A stretch of 64,000 bases of DNA from Phycicoccus avicenniae (GTDB lineage: Bacteria; Actinomycetota; Actinomycetes; Actinomycetales; Dermatophilaceae): positions 1 through 64,000 of the forward strand of contig NZ_JAGSNF010000010.1 of NCBI RefSeq assembly GCF_018139485.1, in the 5' to 3' direction. Positions within the stretch are counted from its first letter, which is position 1. Every line of letters starts with the position of its first letter. The position numbers and the translations under genes were made by a program. Shown piece after piece: positions 45,575-53,905 of the stretch. The notes beneath the pieces were generated by a model. It searched no databases. It was not told the origin of the DNA and saw nothing but the letters and a program-made list of their open reading frames with translations.

Positions 45575-45664
45575 GTGCACCCGAGGGCGCGCGGACGAGT
45601 ATAGGCAGCCGGTGCGCCCCGCCGCGAATCCGCCACCGGCCCGGGTCCGCGGCCGGGCCCCGGT

Positions 45665-47212
45665 TCAGCAGGTGAGCCCGTCCTCCGGCACGGTGCCCTC
45701 GAGGTAGTAGGCGTCCACGGCGTCGTCGACGCACGCGTTGGAGCGGGTGTACGCGGTGTGGCCGTCGCCGTCGAAGCTGATGAGTGCGGCGTCGTCGAGC
45801 TGGTCCCGCAGCTGCACGGCCCACTCGTACGGCGTCGCCGGGTCACGGGTCGTGCCGATGACGACGATCGGGTCGGCCCCGGTCGCGGAGATCTCCTGCG
45901 GCTCGCCCGTCGGCGGGACCGGCCAGTAGCCGCAGGGCATCGAGCTCCACATGAGGTAGCGCCCCCACGTCGGCGCCGCCTCCTCGGCCTCGTCCGCGAG
46001 CCGGCGGTGCTCCTCGACGCTGTCCGACTCGGGCTTGTCGAGGCAGTTGACGGCGTAGATGACCTCCATGATGTTGCCCGCGTACCCGCCGCCCGGGTTG
46101 CGGTCGGCGTACTGGTCCGCGAGCTGCATGAGACCGGTGCCGTCGCCGTCGAGGGCCTGGCCCATCGCGTCGACGAGGATCCGCCACGATCCCTGGTCGT
46201 ACATCGCGGCCGCGATGCCGAGGGAGGCCCACCCCTCGGTGAGCTCCGGGACGGCGCCGTCACCGGTGCGCCCCAGCGGGTCCGCGTCGACGTCGTCGAG
46301 GAACGCCCGGAGGTTGTCCATGACCTCCTCGCGGGAGGTGCCCAGCGGGCAGTCGCCCTCGGCGACGCAGTAGGCCGCCCACTCCGTCGTCGCCCGCTCG
46401 AACCCGCGCGCCTGCCCGAGGTTGATCTCGTCCGAGGTGAGGTCGGGGGCGACGACCCCGTCGAGGACGAACCGACCGACCTGCTCGGGGAACAGGTCGG
46501 CGTACGTCGCCCCGAGGTAGGTCCCGTAGGACTTGCCGAGGTAGGTGAGCTTCTCCTCGCCGAGCAGGGCGCGCAGGACGTCCATGTCGCGCGCCGCGTC
46601 CCGCGTCGAGACGAACGGCAGGAGGGGGCCGGCGGTGCTCCCGCAGGAGCGCGCGAAGTCGGCGGACCCGGCGGCGAACGCCTCCTCCTCGGCGGTGTCG
46701 TCGGGGGTCGGGTCGGACCCGAGGAAGTCGTCGAGACCGGCGTCGGTGACGCAGTCGATCGGGGCGGAGCGCCCCACCCCGCGGGGGTCGAACCCGACGA
46801 CGTCGTAGGCGGCCCGCACGTCGGGCCCGACGATGAAGTCCGCGGCGCGCGCGTACTCGACGCCCGAGCCCCCCGGACCCCCGGGGTTGACGACGAGGGA
46901 GCCGACCCGCTGGGAGGACCGACCCGCGGGCACGCGCAGCAGCGCGATGTCGATCGTGGCGCCGGACGGGTTCTCGTAGTCGATGGGCACCGTCATCGTC
47001 GCGCACTCGGCCCCCGAGCAGTCGGACCAGTCGAGGGACTGGGAGTAGAACTGCTCGAGCGCCTCCTGACCGGTCGGTGGCGCCTGCGGCGTCACCGTGA
47101 CGTCGGGGCGCCCCTGGACGCGGTCCCGGACGTCGTCGACGACCGAGCAGCCGGAGAGCACCAGCCCCACGACGACGGAACCGACGACGGCGACGAGGCG
47201 GCGCGAGGTCAT
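45665..47212 (-). CDS. secreted alpha/beta hydrolase lipoprotein (TAP-like, tripeptidyl aminopeptidase type)
   Basis: 515 residues. A short signal with an LSGC lipobox (Cys22 lipidated) leads a large secreted domain. The serine motif is GKSYGTYLG, the oxyanion segment NPGGPGGSG, and the catalytic His is in DGDGHTAY at the C-terminus, the TAP-like domain layout. It likely cleaves N-terminal peptides or esters outside the cell. TATCGT lies 7 nt before the ATG, so the message is leaderless. The gene is divergent from the type VII-like module. Confidence 0.88.
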   Translation of the reverse strand: MTSRRLVAVVGSVVVGLVLSGCSVVDDVRDRVQGRPDVTVTPQAPPTGQEALEQFYSQSLDWSDCSGAECATMTVPIDYENPSGATIDIALLRVPAGRSSQRVGSLVVNPGGPGGSGVEYARAADFIVGPDVRAAYDVVGFDPRGVGRSAPIDCVTDAGLDDFLGSDPTPDDTAEEEAFAAGSADFARSCGSTAGPLLPFVSTRDAARDMDVLRALLGEEKLTYLGKSYGTYLGATYADLFPEQVGRFVLDGVVAPDLTSDEINLGQARGFERATTEWAAYCVAEGDCPLGTSREEVMDNLRAFLDDVDADPLGRTGDGAVPELTEGWASLGIAAAMYDQGSWRILVDAMGQALDGDGTGLMQLADQYADRNPGGGYAGNIMEVIYAVNCLDKPESDSVEEHRRLADEAEEAAPTWGRYLMWSSMPCGYWPVPPTGEPQEISATGADPIVVIGTTRDPATPYEWAVQLRDQLDDAALISFDGDGHTAYTRSNACVDDAVDAYYLEGTVPEDGLTC

Positions 47213-47308
47213 GCCCAGGACGATAGGCGAGGCACCTGCGCGACCCCGACCGCACACGGTCACGATCCGGCAGCGATCCACGGCCGTCCCGCGCCCGGAC
47301 ACCGCTCC

Positions 47309-47324
47309 CGGGGAGTGCTCCCCG
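47309..47324. repeat. 16-bp inverted repeat upstream of the WXG-like module
   Basis: CGGGGAG-TG-CTCCCCG, 7-bp perfect arms, 60 bp before the first gene of the module. It may be an operator or a chance GC palindrome. Confidence 0.4.
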
Positions 47325-47383
47325 TTGCGGCCTCGGCCCCGCTGCCGGAGGCTGGGCCGGGGAACGACGAGGAGGAGACACGC

Positions 47384-47731
47384 ATGGGACACATCGGCGA
47401 CCGGACGACGGGCAGCGACCCCGAACGCTTCCGGGTCGAGGTCGGCGAGCTGAGGAAGGTCGGGCGGCAGCTGCGCGACCTGGGGTCGACGGGTGGGGAG
47501 GCCGCGACCTACGCGTCGACGCACGTCGACTTCGACCCCTCCGGTGGCGCCGTCATCGAGCGCTTCGTCGACGTGACGACCGGGATGGACACCGGCGTGC
47601 GCGACCTCATGGAGGACATCCAGCGCTCGCTGCACGGGTCGGGAGCGGAGCTCGTCGCCTCCGCCGACCGCTACGAGCGGCTCGACGAGCGTGCCTCCCG
47701 CCGCCTCGACCGCAACTACTGGAAGGACTGA
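47384..47731 (+). CDS. small ESX/EspC-type type VII secretion target-like protein
   Basis: 115 residues, no signal or membrane helix. Two helices with a central turn, of the WXG100/EspC (ESX secretion-associated) kind, are predicted; it ends NYWKD, recalling a C-terminal secretion tail but without a clear YxxxD. GAGGAGGAG precedes the ATG. The next gene encodes a longer WXG-like protein. No eccC or other type VII core genes are in this window, so it must use a distant system or a different role. Family assignment is moderate. Confidence 0.65.
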   Translation: MGHIGDRTTGSDPERFRVEVGELRKVGRQLRDLGSTGGEAATYASTHVDFDPSGGAVIERFVDVTTGMDTGVRDLMEDIQRSLHGSGAELVASADRYERLDERASRRLDRNYWKD

Positions 47732-47738
47732 GGTCGCC

Positions 47739-48494
47739 GTGCAGCACGCAGGAGGCAGAGGAGGCGGTGGGGTCGCCGACCCGACGGGGTGGCTCATGGA
47801 GCCGGTCCCGAGGAACCCGGTGCCGACGACCTTCGACGCCGCGCTCAACATGGCGAGCTGGTTCTCGCTCGGCCACTGGGCACTCGTCGCCCTCGACAAG
47901 GCGGACGGCAGCTTCGACCTGCAACAGCAGGTGCAGGAGTGGCTCGTCGGTGACTGGGAGCACGTCGCCGTGGCCGCGGCCGCGATGCGCAACCTCAAGG
48001 GCTACGTCGAGTCCGTCGAGCGGGGCGTGACGGTGTACGCCGACGCGGCCGACCGCGTCTGGGACGGCCGGGCCGCCGAGGAGGCGGCCGACTACTTCCT
48101 CGACGTCGCCGCGTCCCTGCAGGACGCCGCCAACAAGCTCGAGATCGCCGCGAAGGGGTACGACGACGTCGCCGACGGGGTGTACGGCGTGGCCAAGGAC
48201 GTCGGCACCCTCGTCGAGACGCTCATCGACCTCCTCATCGCCGCGGGCGTCAGCGCGGCCGCGACGGTCGCGGGGTCCTGGACGCTCATCGGAGCGGCCA
48301 TCGGCACCGCCGCGACGTTCTACGGCATCACCCGGATCGTCGAGACCATCCAGCTGATCATCACGACCATCAAGGGTGCGATGACCTTCGTCGACGTGTT
48401 CTCCGACGTCGTCCTCGGCCTCCTCGGGTCGGCGGGCGACTGGCACGAGGTGACGGTCCCGGCGTCGTTCGACAACCGGGTGGTCGGCGGATGA
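47739..48494 (+). CDS. WXG-like protein with a C-terminal membrane region
   Basis: 251 residues. The first ~160 residues are helical with DWEHVAVAAAAM and VWDGRAAEEAADYF, the WXG-type turn; long amphipathic helices follow. A hydrophobic stretch at about 165-200 and another near 215-230 suggest membrane insertion or a helical bundle. It starts with GTG 7 bp after the small EspC-like gene and its stop overlaps the next ATG by 4 bp. It looks like a partner or effector of type VII export; function unknown. Confidence 0.65.
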   Translation: MQHAGGRGGGGVADPTGWLMEPVPRNPVPTTFDAALNMASWFSLGHWALVALDKADGSFDLQQQVQEWLVGDWEHVAVAAAAMRNLKGYVESVERGVTVYADAADRVWDGRAAEEAADYFLDVAASLQDAANKLEIAAKGYDDVADGVYGVAKDVGTLVETLIDLLIAAGVSAAATVAGSWTLIGAAIGTAATFYGITRIVETIQLIITTIKGAMTFVDVFSDVVLGLLGSAGDWHEVTVPASFDNRVVGG

Positions 48495-48889
48495 GCGACA
48501 CCCGCGACCCGCGCGACGCCGGCGCCGACGGACCCGGCGGCGACGGGCCGCTGCTGCCCGGGGCACCCCTGCCCGACGAGGTGCAGCGGCACCTACGCCG
48601 GTCGATGGAGATGCTGCGCGAGCGTGCGGACGACCCGGCGGTCCGGCGGCGGATCGACGACGTCCTCGCCGGGCGCGCCTCGCTGCGCGACCTGGCCCGG
48701 GACGACGGCTTCGACCGCTTCATGGAACCGCTCGTGCGGCGCGGGATGCAGCGGCTCGACGAGCTGTCGCCGCAGGAGCGCGAGGCCGCCGAACGCGGTG
48801 CCGCGGCGCTGGCCCGCGGGGAGAAGGTGCCCGAGCCCGACGCGGACCGCGCCTCCCGTCCCCGGCCACCGGACCTCGGGACCTGGTGA
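48491..48889 (+). CDS. small charged protein, third gene of the WXG-like module
   Basis: 132 residues with no known domain. A disordered N-terminus is followed by a helical region (EVQRHLRRSMEMLRERADD) and a proline-rich tail. It overlaps the previous gene by 4 bp. It could be a chaperone or immunity-like partner of the 251-residue protein; that is speculation from position. It is convergent with holB, 3 bp away. Confidence 0.6.
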   Translation: MSDTRDPRDAGADGPGGDGPLLPGAPLPDEVQRHLRRSMEMLRERADDPAVRRRIDDVLAGRASLRDLARDDGFDRFMEPLVRRGMQRLDELSPQEREAAERGAAALARGEKVPEPDADRASRPRPPDLGTW

Positions 48890-48892
48890 CGC

Positions 48893-50035
48893 TCAGCGCG
48901 CCGGCAGCCGGAGGTCGAGGGCCATCGCCTCGATCGCGAGCAGCGGGGCGACGTTCGCCTGGATCCGGTCGCGGGCGGTGCCGATGGCGTCGAGACACGT
49001 GAGCAGCCGGTCGGCGGGGAACACCTCGGCGACGCGCGAGACGACCTGGCGGCTGTCCTCGTTGACGAGGGCGCTGCCAGCCCCGGTCCGCAGGACGAGC
49101 GCGTCGCGGTAGACCGACAGCAGGTCGACGAGGGCCCGGTCGACGACGTCCCGGGTGAACCGGGTGGCCCGGGCCTTCTGGTCCCGTTCGAGCGAGGAGA
49201 TCTGCGAGCGGATGTGCGGCGGCTGGGTGCGGGCGGTGGGGTCGGCCCCGAGGAGCTCCATGAGGCGCTCGCGCTCGGCGGCGTCCCGCTCGCCGGAGGC
49301 GGCCTCGGCCTCGGCCTTCGCGATGTCGACGATGTCGGCGGCCGCCCCGAGGCACTCGCCCACCGAGGTGAGCTTCGTGGGCAGCGTGATGACGTCGTGA
49401 CGGCGGATCCGGGCGTGCTCGTCCCGGGCCAGGCGCCGGGCCAGGCCGACGTGCGACTGCGCCGCCCGCGCGGCGTAGAGGGCCATCGCGTGGTCGATGC
49501 CGTCGCGCCGGGTCAGCAGGTCGGCGACGGCCTCGACGGACGGCGTCCGCAGCCGCACGTGCCGCGAGCGCGACCGGATGGTGATGACGACGTCCTCGAC
49601 CGAGGGGGCGCAGAGCATCCACACGGTCCGCTCGGTCGGCTCCTCGAGCGCCTTGAGGAGGGCGTCGGCGGCCCGCTCGGTGAGCCGGTCGGCGTCCTCG
49701 ACGACGATGACCCGGTAGCGGCCGACCGACGGGCGGTGGGCGGCGAGCCCGACGAGGTCACGGGCCTGCTCGACCTTGATCGACAGCCCCTCGGTGGCGA
49801 TGACGTCGACGTCGGCGTGGCTCGCGTCGAGCGCGGTGCGGCACTCCCGGCACTCGCCGCACCCGCCCGTGGGGCACTGGAGGGCGGCGGCGAAGGCGCG
49901 GGCGGCGACCGACCGGCCGGAGCCGGGGGGCCCGGTGAAGAGCCAGGCGTGGGTCATGGCCGCCGGCTCGCGGACGGCGCGCTCGAGGGTCTCGACGGCC
50001 CGCTCCTGGCCGATGACGTCGCGCCAGACGCTCAC
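48893..50035 (-). CDS. holB: DNA polymerase III subunit delta-prime
   Basis: 380 residues, clamp-loader AAA+ protein. Walker A reads GPPGSGRS with Arg replacing Lys, which fits a delta-prime that does not hydrolyse ATP. A zinc module CPTGGCGECREC follows. The sensor region VVEDADRLTERAADALLKALEEP is typical. The GTG start overlaps the tmk stop by 4 bp; the tmk-holB pairing is conserved. Confidence 0.93.
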   Translation of the reverse strand: MSVWRDVIGQERAVETLERAVREPAAMTHAWLFTGPPGSGRSVAARAFAAALQCPTGGCGECRECRTALDASHADVDVIATEGLSIKVEQARDLVGLAAHRPSVGRYRVIVVEDADRLTERAADALLKALEEPTERTVWMLCAPSVEDVVITIRSRSRHVRLRTPSVEAVADLLTRRDGIDHAMALYAARAAQSHVGLARRLARDEHARIRRHDVITLPTKLTSVGECLGAAADIVDIAKAEAEAASGERDAAERERLMELLGADPTARTQPPHIRSQISSLERDQKARATRFTRDVVDRALVDLLSVYRDALVLRTGAGSALVNEDSRQVVSRVAEVFPADRLLTCLDAIGTARDRIQANVAPLLAIEAMALDLRLPAR

Positions 50036-50673
50036 GGCGCCTCCCCCGGGTGGTCCGTCGCGGTGACCCGGTCGAGGGCGGCGAGCACCTGGGCGTGGAC
50101 GTCCTCGGGCGGGGCGGTGCCGTCGACGACGAGGTAGCGCTGCGGGTTGCCCCGCGCCATCGCGAGGAAGTGCTCGCGGATGGCCGCGTGGAAGGCGTCG
50201 GCCTCGGACTCGAGCCGGTCGTGGGTGTCGCCCCGGCGGCGGCGCCCCTCCTGCGGGTCGACGTCGACGACGACGGTGAGGTCGGGGACGAGGGAGCCCA
50301 CGGCCCACATCTGCAGGTCGTGGACCTCGCCCGCGCCGAGGTCGCGTCCGGCGCCCTGGTAGGCCACGGAGGAGTCGGTGTACCGGTCGGTGACGACGAC
50401 CTGCCCGGCCTCGAGCGCCGGCCGGAGGACGAGGTCGACGTGGTGGGCCTTGTCGGCGGCGAAGAGCAGCGCCTCGGCGCGGGGCGAGACGTGGTCGCCG
50501 TGCAGGACGAGGTCGCGGATCGCGGCGCCGAGGTCGGTGCCCCCGGGCTGCCGGGTGACGAGGACCTCGCGCCCGCGGGCGCGCAGGGCGTCCGCGAGGA
50601 GGTGCACCTGGGTGGACTTGCCCGCCCCGTCGCCGCCCTCGAAGGCGATGAAGACCCCGTCCCGTGCGCTCAC
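50032..50673 (-). CDS. tmk: thymidylate kinase
   Basis: 213 residues. P-loop FEGGDGAGKST, DRYTDSSVAYQG and a LID with RRRRGDTHDR. It phosphorylates dTMP. The GTG at 50673 follows a TAGGCT -10 by 7 nt, a leaderless start that also rules out the longer in-frame GTG at 50703. Coupled by 4 bp to holB. Confidence 0.94.
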   Translation of the reverse strand: MSARDGVFIAFEGGDGAGKSTQVHLLADALRARGREVLVTRQPGGTDLGAAIRDLVLHGDHVSPRAEALLFAADKAHHVDLVLRPALEAGQVVVTDRYTDSSVAYQGAGRDLGAGEVHDLQMWAVGSLVPDLTVVVDVDPQEGRRRRGDTHDRLESEADAFHAAIREHFLAMARGNPQRYLVVDGTAPPEDVHAQVLAALDRVTATDHPGEAP

Positions 50674-50730
50674 CCGCCCGAGCCTAGGCCAGCGGTCCGT
50701 CACCCCGGAGCGAGGCCGTCGACGGGGCGC

Positions 50731-52512
50731 TCAGCGGCCGACCGCGTACCCCTGCGCTCCCCGGGGGTTGGCGCCTGCCCGCAGCATCCCGTCGGGGTCG
50801 CGGCTCACCGCGCAGAGCCGGCCGAGGCTCCAGCCGCCGGCGACCCGCACGTCGTGCCCCCGGGCGGACAGGTCGTCGCGCACGTCGGCCGGCACCCGGT
50901 CCTCGACGACGAGGACCCCCGGCTCGCTCCCGCGCGGCCAGAACGACCCGGGAAAGCTCGTCGTGTGCCACGCCGGGGCGTCGATCGCCTCCTGGAGCGG
51001 CATCCCGAGCCCGAGGTGACGCAGCAGCAGGAGCAGCTGCCACTGGTCCTGCTGGTCGCCACCGGGCGAGCCGCACGCGAGGTACGGCCGCCCGTCCCGC
51101 AGCACGAGGGTCGGGGTGAGCGTCGTGCGAGGCCGCCGGCCCGGGACGAGCGAGGAGGGCAGACCCTCGTCGAGCCAGAACATCTGCATCCGGCTGCCGA
51201 GGCAGAAGCCGAGCTCCGGGATCGTCGGCGCGCTCTGCAGCCAGCCCCCGCTCGGCGTGGCCGAGACCATCGTCCCCCAGCGGTCGACGACGTCGACGTG
51301 GCAGGTGTCCCCGCGCGTCGTGCCCCGGGCGTCGACCGTGGGCTCACCGGTCGTCGCGTCCCCCGCGACGGCGGGCCCGCCGCCGACGACGTGCGCGGCC
51401 AGACGGGGCGCCCGTCCGTCCGGCGACCCGGGGCGCAGGTCGTGGGACGCACGCTCCCCGACGAGGGCCGCCCGCTCGCGGGCGTAGCCGTCCGACAGGA
51501 GGGTCGCGAGTGGCACCTCGTCCGAGTCCCCGTACCAGGCCTCCCGGTCGGCGAACGACAGCTTCATCGTCTCCGCGACGAGGTGGATGCCGTCGTCGGT
51601 CGCCGGGTCGGGCACCTCCCCCGGGGCGAGCGCGTCGAGGACGGCGAGGGTCTGGAGCAGCCCCGGCCCCTGTCCCCACGGACCCGTCTTGCAGACCGTG
51701 TGGCCGTGCCACTCCCGGGTGACCGCCGGCTCCCACGTCGACTCGAACGCGGCGAGGTCGGCCCCGGTGACGAGACCCGCGTGCCGCTCGCCGCTGGAGT
51801 CCCGGAAGGCGCGCGCGGAGAAGGCGTCGACGGCCTCGGCGACGAAGCCCTGGGACCACGCCCGCCGGGCGGCCTCGGCCTGGGACGCCGGGTCACCGCC
51901 GGCGGCCTCCGCCTCGGTGAGGAGCCGCTCGAGGGTGTCGGCCCACGCGGGGTTGCGGTGCAGGCTCCCGGGCCGGGGCGCCCGGCCGGCGTCGAGCCAG
52001 AGGTCGGCCGAGGTCGTCCAGTCCTCGGTGAAGAGGTCCGCGACCCGCTCGACGGTGGCGCTCACCCGCTCGAGGACCGGGTAGCCGTGGCGGGCGTAGT
52101 GCACCGCGGGCTCGAGGACCTCCCGCAGCGGCATCGTCCCGTGGTCGCGCAGGAGGACGAGCCACGCGTCGACGGCGCCCGGGACGGCGGCCGCGAGCGG
52201 ACCGGAGCCCGGCACGAGGTCGAACCCGAGGTCCCGGTAGTGGTCCGCGGTCGCGGCGGCCGGGGCCGGTCCCTGACCGCACAGGACCCGCGGGGTGGGG
52301 TCGTCGGCCGTGACGAGCAGGAGCGGCATGTCGCCGCCCGGGCCGTTGAGGTGGGGTTCGACGACGTGGAGGACGAAACCGGCGGCGGCGGCAGCGTCGA
52401 CCGCGTTCCCGCCGCGCTCGAGGAGGCGCATCCCCACCTGGGAGGCCAGCCAGTGGGTCGAGGAGACCATCCCGAAGGTGCCCTCGAGGGTGGGGCGCGT
52501 CGTGAACGTCAT
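50731..52512 (-). CDS. gamma-glutamyltransferase family protein
   Basis: 593 residues, an Ntn hydrolase. The self-cleavage and catalytic Thr is T403 in TTRGDTCHVDVV; the proenzyme's N-terminal part has GGNAVDAAAAAGFVLHVVEPHLNGPGGD. There is no signal peptide, unlike classical secreted GGT, so it may act in the cytosol or on another acyl substrate. It may break down glutathione-like thiols or gamma-glutamyl compounds; actinobacteria use mycothiol instead. The MerR regulator lies just upstream on the same strand. Confidence 0.88.
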   Translation of the reverse strand: MTFTTRPTLEGTFGMVSSTHWLASQVGMRLLERGGNAVDAAAAAGFVLHVVEPHLNGPGGDMPLLLVTADDPTPRVLCGQGPAPAAATADHYRDLGFDLVPGSGPLAAAVPGAVDAWLVLLRDHGTMPLREVLEPAVHYARHGYPVLERVSATVERVADLFTEDWTTSADLWLDAGRAPRPGSLHRNPAWADTLERLLTEAEAAGGDPASQAEAARRAWSQGFVAEAVDAFSARAFRDSSGERHAGLVTGADLAAFESTWEPAVTREWHGHTVCKTGPWGQGPGLLQTLAVLDALAPGEVPDPATDDGIHLVAETMKLSFADREAWYGDSDEVPLATLLSDGYARERAALVGERASHDLRPGSPDGRAPRLAAHVVGGGPAVAGDATTGEPTVDARGTTRGDTCHVDVVDRWGTMVSATPSGGWLQSAPTIPELGFCLGSRMQMFWLDEGLPSSLVPGRRPRTTLTPTLVLRDGRPYLACGSPGGDQQDQWQLLLLLRHLGLGMPLQEAIDAPAWHTTSFPGSFWPRGSEPGVLVVEDRVPADVRDDLSARGHDVRVAGGWSLGRLCAVSRDPDGMLRAGANPRGAQGYAVGR

Positions 52513-52541
52513 CACCCCACCCTCGCACCCGGTCGTGCGGC

Positions 52542-53333
52542 TCAGTCCCCTTCGTGCCGGTCGGCGTTGGCGTGGACGGCGTCGCGGACGTAGCGCGCGA
52601 GCCCGGGGGCGAGGTCCTCGTACGTCGCGGTGAACCGCGGGTCGTCGACGTACAGGTCGGCGAGGTTCCGGTGGAAGGCGTGGTCGAGGTCGTAGAAGCG
52701 GCGCTCGATGTGCTCCCGATGTGCCTCGGCGGCGTCCATGGCCCGCTCCGACGTCGGCGGCTCCCCGGCCTCGAGCGCGGCGACGAAGGCGGCGTTCAGC
52801 GCGTCCGCCTCCTCCTTGACCTGCGTCCAGTCGTCCTTCGTGTACCGCTCGGTGCGGGCCGCGGACTGCCGCCACGCGTCGGTGTCGCCCCAGCGCTCCT
52901 GCGCCTCCTCGCGGTACTCGTCGCTGAAGCCGTCGCCGAAGATCTCCTCGAGGTCCTCGCGGGTGGCCGGCTGCTCGTTCATCTCTCGCTCCAGTGCTCG
53001 GTCGATGGCCGCGACGAGATCGGTGAGCTCGCCCAGCCGGGACACGACCACGTCGCGCTGCCGCCGCAGGTGCTCCGCGGGCGTCCCGTCGCCGTCGAGC
53101 AGCGCCCGCACCTTCTCGAGGGGCAGGTCGAGCCGGCGGTACGTGACGACCGTGGCGAGCCGGCTGAGGTCCGCCGACGTGTAGAGCCGGTACCCCGCGG
53201 CGGTCCGCGCGGACGGGACGACGAGGCCGACGGCGTCGTAGTGGTGCAGCGTGCGCACCGTGACGCCGAAGGTCTCGGCGACCTGTCCGACGGTCAGCTC
53301 CACCCGGTCAGTGTGCGGTGTCGTCGTGGTCAT
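52542..53333 (-). CDS. MerR-family regulator with TipAS-type ligand domain
   Basis: 263 residues. An N-terminal MerR winged HTH (ELTVGQVAETFGVTVRTLHHYDAVGL) is followed by a dimer helix and a TipAS/antibiotic-binding domain from about residue 125 (RWGDTDAWRQSAART, typical TipAL). TipAL senses thiopeptides and activates its own promoter. ATG at 53333 is used; a GTG 9 bp upstream is possible. Its operator lies just upstream. Confidence 0.9.
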   Translation of the reverse strand: MTTTTPHTDRVELTVGQVAETFGVTVRTLHHYDAVGLVVPSARTAAGYRLYTSADLSRLATVVTYRRLDLPLEKVRALLDGDGTPAEHLRRQRDVVVSRLGELTDLVAAIDRALEREMNEQPATREDLEEIFGDGFSDEYREEAQERWGDTDAWRQSAARTERYTKDDWTQVKEEADALNAAFVAALEAGEPPTSERAMDAAEAHREHIERRFYDLDHAFHRNLADLYVDDPRFTATYEDLAPGLARYVRDAVHANADRHEGD

Positions 53334-53349
53334 GTCACCCACGATCCGG

Positions 53350-53366
53350 CCTCACGCGGCGTGAGG
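53350..53366. promoter_or_regulatory. MerR-type operator in the tipA-like promoter
   Basis: CCTCACGC-G-GCGTGAGG is a 17-bp palindrome. On the minus strand TTGACC (53366-53371) is a -35, and the palindrome fills a 19-bp spacer before a weak -10 (GATCGT, 53341-53346). The long spacer with a centred palindrome is the classic MerR design for twist-activated promoters. Confidence 0.72.
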
Positions 53367-53390
53367 GTCAAGCCCGGTGCGTCGGCGGCC

Positions 53391-53819
53391 TCAGAGCGGG
53401 CTGGTGAGCTCGAGGTTGATGTCGTCCGGGTCCTGGACCGACAGGATGGCCATGCCCGCCTCGGTGAGCTCGACGACCTCGCCGTGGTCGACGCCGGCGT
53501 CGGTGAGCGCCTCGGCGGCGGCGTCCAGGTCGGCGCGGGACTCGACGGCGAAGCTCACGTGGTCGAGGCCGGTGCGCTCGGCGCGGAACGCCTCGTCGCC
53601 GACGGGCCGCAGGCCGAGGAGCGTGCCCTGCGGCAGCTCGTAGACGACCCCGGCGTAGAACTTCTCGGGTGAGGCCTCGATGCCGGGGTCACCGCCGTAC
53701 TCGCGGGCGTCGATCGCCTTGGGCCAGCCGAAGACCCGGTCGTAGAAGGCGACGGACCGGTCGATGTCGGTGACGGTGAGACGGACGTGGGCGAAGCCGG
53801 GGCTCGTGACGATGGCCAT
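53391..53819 (-). CDS. VOC superfamily protein
   Basis: 142 residues with the FAHVRLTVTDIDRSVAFYDRVFGWP opening and GLDHVSFAVES second module. Metal ligands of glyoxalase I-like enzymes may be present (H, E) but the substrate is unknown. TAGCGT 6 nt before the ATG makes it leaderless. It sits alone between the MerR gene and topA. Confidence 0.82.
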   Translation of the reverse strand: MAIVTSPGFAHVRLTVTDIDRSVAFYDRVFGWPKAIDAREYGGDPGIEASPEKFYAGVVYELPQGTLLGLRPVGDEAFRAERTGLDHVSFAVESRADLDAAAEALTDAGVDHGEVVELTEAGMAILSVQDPDDINLELTSPL

Positions 53820-53905
53820 GCCGCCACGCTACGTCGTCCCACCGACGCGGCGACCGCCCACCCCGAGCCCCGCTCGTCGCCGGCGGGCCGGCGAGCACCG
53901 GACCG

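Noticed and set aside
50050-52593. 847-codon plus-strand frame opposite tmk and the GGT gene
   Set aside because: Same kind of shadow; both minus-strand genes have intact catalytic motifs.
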